Assembly (NCBI GenBank): GCA_030431355.1
Contig: JAUIJG010000323.1
Coordinates: 1-6,101 of the forward strand
Direction: 5' to 3'
Source of the DNA: a bacterium
GTDB lineage: Bacteria > Cyanobacteriota > Vampirovibrionia > Obscuribacterales > Obscuribacteraceae
DNA length: 6,101 bases
Shown in pieces: positions 1 to 5,589 of this stretch. The notes below the pieces were generated by a model that saw nothing but the letters and a program-made list of their open reading frames with translations, did no database searches and was not told where the DNA came from. Position 1 is the stretch's first letter, and every line of letters begins with the position of its first letter. Position numbers and translations under genes: made by a program.

Positions 1-408
1 GCTGTAATTTTCCGGCAACAGTATCTCGACATACTTGGCCCCGACGATACCATTGGTTAGGATCTCAAACTTTGAGCCCACCGGCACCACCACTCGATTT
101 GAGTTGATTCGGATTTTGACGAGAACTCGGTTCTTGTCCTGCCATTCGAGTCTATCGACGATGCCCACTCGTACCCCATCAACCAAAACACTGGCGTTCA
201 CGTTCAATCCGGCCACCTGACTGAAGACCACATTGATAAGCTGCGGAGAATGGAAAGCACCATAGTTCTTCATCCAGCAATAAGACCAGACCAAAAGAAT
301 GAGAGCCATGGTGGTAAAAACACCCAGAATGCCATCCTGCAAAGCGCCGGAATACATGCCTGCATCCCCGTATTTTCTCGAATCTTCTGTATTCTGGGAT
401 GAACTCAT
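1..408 (-). CDS. MlaD/MCE-domain lipid-transport protein (3' end outside window)
   Basis: The minus-strand frame from the ATG at 408 is open for exactly 136 codons to the window edge, so this is the N-terminal part only. Residues 1-25 are polar, about 26-45 form one hydrophobic membrane anchor, and about 58-133 match an MCE domain: a VAGL turn (65-68), a VLVDGVRVGIV segment (74-84), VPVGSKFEI (108-116), then the glycine-rich GIVGAKYVEILLP ending (120-132). MCE proteins of the MlaD type sit anchored in the inner membrane facing the periplasm and pass phospholipids between membranes with an MlaE permease and MlaF ATPase. The start codon overlaps the stop of the permease gene in an ATGA, with GGGAG at 418-422 nine bases upstream, so the two are translationally coupled. 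The membrane anchor and domain order are typical; number of MCE domains and C-terminal extension cannot be seen. Confidence 0.9.
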   Translation of the reverse strand, partial: MSSSQNTEDSRKYGDAGMYSGALQDGILGVFTTMALILLVWSYCWMKNYGAFHSPQLINVVFSQVAGLNVNASVLVDGVRVGIVDRLEWQDKNRVLVKIRINSNRVVVPVGSKFEILTNGIVGAKYVEILLPENYS

Positions 409-1184
409 AACTCCGGACTCCCTTCAATGAAAGCAGACATGGTGATTAAAAGGTTGAGACCATAGCAGGCCAAAAATGTGAATGTAACCGCCTTAGCGGC
501 CACAGGCATATCCGACTCCGGAGCGTTCAATCCAGCAGCGCAGCCGGCGAAGACTCCCACCAGCGGATTGATAGCTATCAACTTGAAGAAATAGACAAAA
601 ACATCCTTGTCGGTAATGGCTGAACGAGCAGACTCGGCAAAGTCGATGGAGGAGTTGACACCGATTATCGGCGCATAAAGCGCCGCGGTGACGAATCCGA
701 CCACCAGCCCATAAGCACCCAGAGGCACCGACATTATCAGGGCGGAGGTTGCTCTTATTGGCAAGAAATAACGCGCGAACTCTTTGTCCGAAGTATAATC
801 AGGTCGCAAATTTCGAGCCTCTTCGCTGATTCTGGCTCCGACCCTGGCGCACCAGGCGACGCTGATCGTAAGGGGACCCATCTCCCGCAGTAGACCTATG
901 GATATTGCCGCACCAGATATGTCGGCGGCTTGATACTTTTGCAACTCGATCACACACTGAATGGTCAGGGCGATGGAGATCAGAAGGGAGGAGAGCGCCA
1001 CAAAATGAAAAGAGTCTTTTCCCATCCACATGCAGTGGTATCGAAACTCTTTCCAGGTAAGACCTTTCAAGGACACGAAAGACAGGGAATAAAACAGCAG
1101 TCGGGTGGCCCTTCCTAATGGAGCCAACCAGATAACCAGGTCATAGCCGGGCCTTCTCTTTTTCAAGGACTGCAAACTAACCAC
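405..1184 (-). CDS. MlaE-family ABC transporter permease, divergent
   Basis: 259 residues, the usual length for an MlaE/YrbE permease, the membrane subunit of an MCE-type phospholipid transporter. The family core is recognisable: a GLLREMGPL segment (97-105), ARVGARISEE (113-122) and, near the C-terminus, a DxxxxFFKLIAINPLVG segment (194-210) followed by a small-residue helix ending near AAGLN (216-220). Hydrophobic stretches lie at about 59-78, 93-112, 145-172, 199-218 and 231-252. The segment that in well-known members reads like ELG(T/L)M...EQxDAL (the coupling region towards the ATPase) is replaced and shortened here. The start is GTG at 1184, because a TAG at 1200-1202 closes the frame upstream; TTG at 1175 would give better spacing from AGAGG (1185-1189) and is a real alternative. 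It is the first gene of the minus-strand unit, followed by the MCE protein with a 4-base overlap. No ATPase gene is visible in the window. Confidence 0.88.
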   Translation of the reverse strand: MVSLQSLKKRRPGYDLVIWLAPLGRATRLLFYSLSFVSLKGLTWKEFRYHCMWMGKDSFHFVALSSLLISIALTIQCVIELQKYQAADISGAAISIGLLREMGPLTISVAWCARVGARISEEARNLRPDYTSDKEFARYFLPIRATSALIMSVPLGAYGLVVGFVTAALYAPIIGVNSSIDFAESARSAITDKDVFVYFFKLIAINPLVGVFAGCAAGLNAPESDMPVAAKAVTFTFLACYGLNLLITMSAFIEGSPEL

Positions 1185-1343
1185 CCTCTTAGGTGTTCTC
1201 TATTAAAATCTTCCATGTTGGAATACGAAGTTAAACCATTAACCAGACTAATTCGATTTATTATGGGACTGTTCGGTCCAATTTATTAGAATATCGGAGA
1301 GCCGGGGTAAAGATATAGCATCAAGAGCGAGGGGCAGTGCGCG
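1185..1343. promoter_or_regulatory. Divergent intergenic region between lipid-transport and chemosensory genes
   Basis: 159 bases between two divergently transcribed genes, so promoters for both directions are expected here. It is AT-rich between about 1201 and 1295. A plus-strand TAGAAT (1287-1292) matches the -10 consensus in five of six positions but has no convincing -35 at normal spacing. Two short inverted repeats are present: TTCCA-TGT-TGGAA at 1211-1223 and GGAC-TGTTCG-GTCC at 1266-1279. Either could be an operator or be chance. No terminator-like hairpin with a T tract was seen. The promoter role is inferred from gene arrangement, not from strong motifs. Confidence 0.4.
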
Positions 1344-1820
1344 GTGGAGTCAGGACGGCAGGTTCTTGTTTTTATGATCGGTCCGCACAGGGCATGCTTC
1401 GCTTTAGAAGAGGTTGTTCAGGTTTATGACGCGGTCAGCTATGAACCTGTTTCCGGCACCCATCCCTCTGTGATGGGAATGATCAACATTCGCGGTCAAA
1501 TGGCGCCGCTTATAGACATCAGACCTCGATGGCAACTAAATTCATACCCGATTGACCTGAGCGAACAAATAGTTGTTTTTCAGTGCCATGGTATTACCGT
1601 CAGTATCATAGTAGACAAAGTAATCGGCACGCGCACAATACCTGCCCAGAAGATCATCAGCCTTGCCAGTCTTGTGGAAGAGAACTTCCCTCACTATGTG
1701 ATAGCAACCCCGGAAGGTATCATCTCATTGCTAACCTGCGACGACCTTTTTAGCAAAGAATTCCTTGCTCCCTTCGAACTTGCCGGAGCAACGCAGGAAA
1801 ACACGGAGGAGCAGGTATGA
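1344..1820 (+). CDS. CheW-like coupling protein (first of three)
   Basis: 158 residues, essentially one CheW domain. CheW is the cytoplasmic SH3-like adaptor that joins chemoreceptor tips to the P5 domain of CheA. Visible family marks: VLVFMIGPHRACFALEEV at the N-terminus (7-24), MGMINIRG (44-51), PLIDIR (55-60), a VSIIVDKVIG strand pair (86-95), and a closing EGIISLLTCDDLF segment (124-136). The 18 residues after that are an acidic tail without known function. The GTG start at 1344 is chosen because GAGGGG (1329-1334) lies nine bases upstream; no better start is near. It is the first gene of the plus-strand cluster and overlaps the next CheW gene by four bases (ATGA), so the two are probably co-translated. 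In Frz-like systems the first CheW (FrzA) is the functional coupler, and the retained IDIR segment fits that, but this is inference. Confidence 0.92.
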   Translation: MESGRQVLVFMIGPHRACFALEEVVQVYDAVSYEPVSGTHPSVMGMINIRGQMAPLIDIRPRWQLNSYPIDLSEQIVVFQCHGITVSIIVDKVIGTRTIPAQKIISLASLVEENFPHYVIATPEGIISLLTCDDLFSKEFLAPFELAGATQENTEEQV

Positions 1821-2215
1821 CAACCCAGTTGTTGATGGTAAGAGCCGCGGAAACCACTTTTGCCGTTCCGGTGGAGATCGTCATAGAAGTTCTCTCCGCT
1901 GTCCAGCCGGAGACCATTATTGACCAGCCGGGATCTATTGAGGGTTTGATCAATCTCAGAGGTGAGATCGTAGCGATTCATAGCCTCAGGACCTTGAGTG
2001 AAAACCCGCACAGAAGCATTGAACCCTCCGATAGAATATTAGTGCTTCGAAATGGAGACTCAAAAGTGGGATTGATAGCCGATGAGGTAGAGAATGTTCA
2101 GGACTTCCGGGAAGAACAACTCTTCGCCCAATCTCTTTCCCCTACAGCCTTCGACGTTATCCAGATCCTTGATGGAAAGCTCTCTCTTCTGAGTCTATCC
2201 GACTTCATGGACTAA
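1817..2215 (+). CDS. CheW-like protein, short and divergent (second of three)
   Basis: 132 residues, a minimal CheW domain with almost nothing outside it. The first strand (LLMVRAAETTFAVPVE, 5-20), IEGLINLRG (41-49) and closing ILDGKLSLLSLSDF (117-130) identify the family. The segment that normally reads V-I-D-L-R reads I-H-S-L-R (54-58), so the usual Ile-Asp pair is lost; the sister proteins on either side keep it. GGAGGAG lies just upstream of the ATG, inside the end of the preceding gene, and the start overlaps that gene's stop. A pair of adjacent CheW-like genes where one is divergent recalls FrzA/FrzB of Myxococcus, in which FrzB is CheW-like but not equivalent to FrzA. Whether this protein binds CheA, only receptors, or another partner cannot be told from sequence. 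Confidence 0.9.
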   Translation: MTTQLLMVRAAETTFAVPVEIVIEVLSAVQPETIIDQPGSIEGLINLRGEIVAIHSLRTLSENPHRSIEPSDRILVLRNGDSKVGLIADEVENVQDFREEQLFAQSLSPTAFDVIQILDGKLSLLSLSDFMD

Positions 2216-2309
2216 TAAAGTCTCTAACAAGTACTTAGTGACAGATAAGAACTAACAATTTAAATTTCCATGCGATTTATTATTTACAACCGGGAACTAA
2301 ATAGTTAAG

Positions 2310-2327
2310 CCGGTGGTAGTGGACCGG
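2310..2327 (+). repeat. Inverted repeat CCGGT-N8-ACCGG
   Basis: Perfect five-base arms with the eight-base loop GGTAGTGG. An extra G-U pair (2309 with 2328) would extend it in RNA. It lies 40 bases before the receptor start. There is no T tract after it, so it is more likely a leader hairpin, an operator or chance than an intrinsic terminator. Confidence 0.35.
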
Positions 2328-2354
2328 TAGTCAACTAGAAAATCCGACTCTATC

Positions 2355-2360
2355 GGGAGG
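2355..2360 (+). promoter_or_regulatory. Ribosome binding site of the receptor gene, possibly half masked by a hairpin
   Basis: GGGAGG lies seven bases before the ATG at 2368, a strong Shine-Dalgarno that fixes the start and therefore places the HTH inside the protein. The first bases are also the 3' arm of a small hairpin, CCGA (2344-2347) with TCGG (2353-2356), plus a possible U-G pair. The stem is short, so any masking would be weak. Confidence 0.6.
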
Positions 2361-2367
2361 TTAGCCC

Positions 2368-3441
2368 ATGGCCAGGAGAGAAGCCGCCAAAAATGCGACC
2401 ATATCATCGTCCCAGAAGAGAAAAGCTCTGGGCAGGTTGCTCGACGGAGATTCTGCCACAAGTGTAGCTAGAGACTTTGGTGTATCCACCAAAGACGTAG
2501 CCAACTGGCGAGATGAACTCCTAAAACAAGCCCTGGCCGAAACCAACGGCAACGGCTCATCTACCGGAGCACAAGCAGAACTTCTGGCGGAGAAAATCAA
2601 TCAAGTGGACGTCATGGTGGAGGAGTTGTCCCATCTTGCCCACGTTATTCTGGAAGCCTCCACAAACCTATCCGTCAACGCCACCCAGACTGCTGCTGCT
2701 GTAACTCAGACCACCACAATCGTGGAAGAGGTTAGACAGACGGTGGAGATCTCCAGCAACAAAGCTAAAACTGTTTCGACCGACGCAAGAAACGTCCTCC
2801 ATACCTCAGAACTGGGTCAGAAAGCGGCCAACGATGTCAGAAGTGGAATGCAAGCCATCAAAGAACATATGGAATCCTTAACCCAGACCGTTCTGACTCT
2901 TAGAAACCAAACAAAGCAGGTGGGTGAGATCATTGCCACCGTAGATGACATCTCACAACAATCGAATCTTCTAGCCGTGAACGCGGCCATAGAAGCTGCC
3001 AGAGCTGGAGAACAAGGTAAAGGTTTTGCTGTTGTGGCTCAGGCCATCAAGAGCCTGGCGGAGCAATCTAAAAAAGCGACCAGCAATGTCAGAAGTATCC
3101 TCAATGAGATTGTCGAAGCGACAGCCTCGGCGACAATGAAAACAGAACACGGCAGTAAAGTAGTAAAAGACGGTGAAGGGTACGCATCCCAGGCAAGTGA
3201 TGCCATGGTGGCACTTGCGGAAAGTATCGATCGCTCTTCGAAAGCTGCCATCCAGATCGAAGCTTCAAGCCAACAACAGTTGCAAGGTGTGCATCAAGTT
3301 CTCGAGGCCATGAAAAGCGTGGAAGAAGCTTCAAATGACAATCAAAAAGGTGCCGAAGAGCTTGAACAGGCAGTGGTTCGCTTGAACGAACTCGGTCAAG
3401 ATCTGAAGAACCTCACCGAAGAGCTGGGAGTAAAGAAGTGA
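2368..3441 (+). CDS. Cytoplasmic methyl-accepting chemotaxis protein with N-terminal transposase-like HTH
   Basis: 357 residues with no hydrophobic membrane segment, so a soluble receptor. Residues 1-14 are basic and polar. About 15-58 form a helix-turn-helix: a charged first helix ([13 protein letters not shown]), [11 protein letters not shown], then a recognition-like helix with [12 protein letters not shown]; the spacing and the WRDEL end resemble IS3/IS66-type OrfA HTH domains. A Gly/Asn/Ser-rich linker (59-68) leads into a long coiled-coil MCP domain (about 75-350). The hairpin tip is clear: [29 protein letters not shown] across 197-225. Candidate methylation pairs are E120/E121 (in [11 protein letters not shown]) and Q303/Q304 (in ASSQQQLQG), on opposite arms. 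The usual Glu after the AQ of the tip is Ala226. There is no PAS, GAF or HAMP domain and no C-terminal CheR tether of the NWETF type. The start is supported by GGGAGG at 2355-2360. Its role is to present signals to CheA via CheW; DNA binding by the HTH is inferred. Confidence 0.93.
   Translation: MARREAAKNATISSSQKRKALGRLLDGDSATSVARDFGVSTKDVANWRDELLKQALAETNGNGSSTGAQAELLAEKINQVDVMVEELSHLAHVILEASTNLSVNATQTAAAVTQTTTIVEEVRQTVEISSNKAKTVSTDARNVLHTSELGQKAANDVRSGMQAIKEHMESLTQTVLTLRNQTKQVGEIIATVDDISQQSNLLAVNAAIEAARAGEQGKGFAVVAQAIKSLAEQSKKATSNVRSILNEIVEATASATMKTEHGSKVVKDGEGYASQASDAMVALAESIDRSSKAAIQIEASSQQQLQGVHQVLEAMKSVEEASNDNQKGAEELEQAVVRLNELGQDLKNLTEELGVKK
2410..2541 (+). other. HTH domain region within the MCP gene
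   Basis: Codes for residues 15-58 of the receptor. The three predicted helices, the GVS turn (38-40) and the Trp47-Arg-Asp signature follow the pattern of transposase OrfA / Transposase_8-like HTH domains. The reading frame runs on without a break into the MCP coiled coil, and the ribosome binding site lies before the HTH, so this is a real fusion rather than two adjacent genes. No insertion-sequence ends or other transposase remnants were seen around it. Family resemblance was judged by eye, not by a profile search. Confidence 0.72.
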
Positions 3442-3491
3442 GCACTTCGCTCCACGCACTATCCTGATTTCCGACGAATTTCGAACAGTCT

Positions 3492-5030
3492 ATGAAAAAG
3501 AGCATCTCTCAAAACCTGATAAACACTTTAAAAGAATGGGTGGAGTTGCATCTTGGTCATAAAATCGCTGAGTCCCGCCTGGATGACTTTGAGAAGCGAA
3601 TTCATCTTGCCGCTGCTGAAGCTGGTTTCAACGATGTAAATGAATTCATATCCAATCTCATACGCTCCCGGGAGAATGAAGATTCCGTGGGATACATAGC
3701 GCTCTATCTAACAATCGGTGAAACTTACTTCTTCCGGGATCCGCTCAGCTATTCGGTCCTGAAGACCTCGGTGCTGCCTGAGTTGCTTGCCGGCAAGAGG
3801 AAAGGAGAGAAGCTCAGCATCTGGAGCGCGGGCTGTTCGTCCGGTGAGGAGCCTTATTCTCTAGCCATGACAGTGCTCAGTGAAATGAAGTACCGAAAAG
3901 ATCTCCATCCCAATATCATCGCCACAGATATCAACAAACAGAGCCTTGCGGTTGCGAAAAAGGGAATTTATCGAAGATGGTCATTCAGAGACATTCCTAA
4001 CTTTATCAAGGATAAGTATTTCACAGCCACGGAGGACGAAACCTTTGTGCTGAAAAAGGAAGTTCGCTCCATGGTCAATTTTTTTCAGCTTAATCTGGCG
4101 GAGGACAAGTATCCTTCCATTTTGAACGGAACTGAGAATCTTGATGTGATCTTTTGCCGCAACGTACTGATCTATTTCAGCCCGGAACAAGTCACTTCAG
4201 TGCTGGCCAAATTTCACAGCTGTTTAAGGCCAGGTGGATGGCTGTTTCTGGCGCCCAGTGAGATTCCCCATCCGGCACCGCGATTTTTCAGCATCGAAAA
4301 CATAAACGGCGCCATAATCATGAAAAGAAGGGAGGATCAATCTCCCGGAGATAGCGCCCTCATCAGCATAGTCAGGTCGAATCACTCTTACTTTGGGACC
4401 ACCAGAAATGACCTGGGTCTATCCATAGACAATTTGATTGAACGCCCCAAAGAGATGGATTTGAATTTTACCGGTATCAATCACGGCACCACAAGCAACT
4501 CCATCGAACAAGAGATTGCAAAGGATCTGGATCCCGACAAAATAGACCAACAAGTAGCCGAACTATACGAACTCGGTGAGTACAAAACAATCATAGATTC
4601 CGCTCCTCAGATTGTCGGCGTATCCGACCCGGGAAGCGTGGAAACCCTCGGACTAATTGCCCGCTCTTACGCTAATCTAGGAAATCTGGAAGCAGCAATA
4701 GACTGGTGCGATAGGCTAATCGCCCAGGACACAGTCAACGCCAGATGGTACTACCTGAAAGCGACAATTCACCATGAAAAAGGCGAGGACCCGGCTGCAC
4801 TCAAAGCTCTCAAGCAATCAACTTTCCTGGACGAGCGCTATATCATAGCTCACTTTGTCATGGGTAATCTGCACAGACAGACAGGTGATTCCGAAAGGTC
4901 AAATAAGTGCTTCGATCATGTCGCCAGGCTCTTAGAAAGTCGTGACAAGTCTGAGATTGTAATGGATTCTGATGGACTGACCGTGGGTCAGCTATCGAGC
5001 ATTGTTTCCACACTGGGAGGCAGAAATTAA
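3492..5030 (+). CDS. cheR: CheR-type chemoreceptor methyltransferase with C-terminal TPR domain
   Basis: 512 residues, much longer than a plain CheR (about 280). Residues 1-65 are the helical N-terminal CheR domain. The catalytic domain follows: LTIGETYFFRD (73-83), the SAM-binding WSAGCSSGEEPY (111-122), ATDIN with ribose-binding Asp146, GIYRRWSFRD (158-167), DVIFCRNVLIYF (218-229) and LRPGGWLFLAPSE (245-257). After a variable linker (about 280-350), residues 351-480 form roughly three TPR-like helix pairs, e.g. around LGLIARSYANLGNLEAAIDWC (386-406). A final DGLTVGQLSSIVSTL-type motif (494-508) is familiar from FrzF-like CheR-TPR proteins. It transfers methyl groups from S-adenosylmethionine to receptor glutamates; the likely substrate is the soluble MCP 50 bases upstream. 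An in-frame TGA at 3465-3467 forces the ATG at 3492, which has no clear Shine-Dalgarno, unlike its neighbours. Confidence 0.95.
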   Translation: MKKSISQNLINTLKEWVELHLGHKIAESRLDDFEKRIHLAAAEAGFNDVNEFISNLIRSRENEDSVGYIALYLTIGETYFFRDPLSYSVLKTSVLPELLAGKRKGEKLSIWSAGCSSGEEPYSLAMTVLSEMKYRKDLHPNIIATDINKQSLAVAKKGIYRRWSFRDIPNFIKDKYFTATEDETFVLKKEVRSMVNFFQLNLAEDKYPSILNGTENLDVIFCRNVLIYFSPEQVTSVLAKFHSCLRPGGWLFLAPSEIPHPAPRFFSIENINGAIIMKRREDQSPGDSALISIVRSNHSYFGTTRNDLGLSIDNLIERPKEMDLNFTGINHGTTSNSIEQEIAKDLDPDKIDQQVAELYELGEYKTIIDSAPQIVGVSDPGSVETLGLIARSYANLGNLEAAIDWCDRLIAQDTVNARWYYLKATIHHEKGEDPAALKALKQSTFLDERYIIAHFVMGNLHRQTGDSERSNKCFDHVARLLESRDKSEIVMDSDGLTVGQLSSIVSTLGGRN

Positions 5031-5032
5031 CC

Positions 5033-5587
5033 ATGTCAGCCGATAGCAAACAAAACAAAATCCTCAAGAAAAAACTGGACGAATACCTTCGCAGGGGGAT
5101 TCTCAGAAGGCGGGCAGCGCAATTGGCCAGACCACTGGAGAAACCCAGTATCCCGCCCGGTCAGCAATATGTTCTATTTGAAATCGCCAAGCAGCGCTTC
5201 GCATTCGACATCAAGTACACAGATGAGGTGTTTCAAGTAAAGTCTATCCTGACCGTTCCTGAAACTCCACCATATATAGTGGGCATCATCAGTCTTCGTG
5301 GTGCCCTGACAACAGTAATTGACCTCAGGCATCTGTTTAACCTATACGAAAATGCCGTCCTGGGCTCTGATAAAGCGATCATCGCCAAAAACGATAACTT
5401 TCAAATCGCTATCATTACCGACGAAGTTCTCGGTCTGGAGTTCATCGCCGACGATGACATCCAGAGCGCAAACATTATCCTCTCCAATATTCCAAAGCAC
5501 TTTGTGTCCGGTATTACTAACGATGGCACAGTCATAATCAACGGTGCCAACCTTTTGTCGGTGGAAGCCCTGGAGGTAAATCAGTAA
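5033..5587 (+). CDS. cheW: CheW coupling protein with basic N-terminal extension (third of three)
   Basis: 184 residues. Residues 1-42 are an extension rich in Lys and Arg, containing ILRRRAAQLARP (23-34), a motif I associate with CheW proteins of Frz-like and other alternative systems. The CheW domain spans about 43-180: QQYVLFEIAKQRFAFDI (44-60), VGIISLRG (83-90), TVIDLRHLF (94-102), FQIAIITDEVLG (123-134) and the closing DGTVIINGANLLS (164-176). The canonical IDLR is intact, so this is the best candidate for the main receptor-kinase coupler. The start lies two bases after the cheR stop, with GGGAGG (5015-5020) twelve bases upstream, inside the end of cheR. It is followed directly by cheA, as expected for a CheA-CheW pair. 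Confidence 0.94.
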   Translation: MSADSKQNKILKKKLDEYLRRGILRRRAAQLARPLEKPSIPPGQQYVLFEIAKQRFAFDIKYTDEVFQVKSILTVPETPPYIVGIISLRGALTTVIDLRHLFNLYENAVLGSDKAIIAKNDNFQIAIITDEVLGLEFIADDDIQSANIILSNIPKHFVSGITNDGTVIINGANLLSVEALEVNQ

Positions 5588-5589
5588 AG

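Larger units (their letters stand above)
2216..2367 (+). promoter_or_regulatory. Intergenic region upstream of the HTH-receptor gene
   Basis: This is the only large gap inside the chemosensory cluster (152 bases), and it probably holds a promoter or control site for the receptor gene. It starts AT-rich, with a perfect AATTTAAATT palindrome at 2257-2266. TTTACA at 2283-2288 resembles a -35 box, but no good -10 follows at standard spacing. The tetramer ACTA or its complement TAGT occurs seven times between 2236 and 2337, and CTAACAA is repeated at 2224-2230 and 2252-2258. Dyads: AACTA-AA-TAGTT (2295-2306), CCGGT-8-ACCGG (2310-2327) and CCGA-5-TCGG (2344-2356). None of the hairpins has a following T run, so I do not call a terminator. 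Confidence 0.4.

Noticed and set aside
179..427. Minus-strand open frame of 82 codons overlapping the MCE gene start
   Set aside because: It lies in another frame of the same strand. The overlapping frame from 408 encodes a clear membrane anchor plus MCE domain and has the coupled start; this one has no recognisable domain.
1694..2011. Antisense open frame of 105 codons across the two CheW genes
   Set aside because: It is opposite two well-supported CheW genes, has no recognisable domain, and its frame reads as a shadow of the conserved coding sequence.
2310..2335. Intrinsic terminator after the second CheW gene, using the CCGGT/ACCGG hairpin
   Set aside because: No T run follows the stem (the next bases are TAGTCAACTAG), and the stem has only five perfect pairs.
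2368..2560. Separate small transposase OrfA gene or insertion-sequence remnant
   Set aside because: There is no stop codon or frame change between the HTH and the MCP coiled coil, the ribosome binding site precedes the HTH, and no inverted terminal repeats or OrfB-like sequence are nearby.
3039..3334. Antisense open frames opposite the MCP tip region
   Set aside because: They mirror the strongly conserved MCP signalling hairpin and show low-complexity composition with no supporting start signal.
3442..3491. Promoter or hairpin between the MCP and cheR genes
   Set aside because: The 50-base gap holds no convincing -10/-35 pair and no stem longer than a few bases, so simple cotranscription is the better reading.
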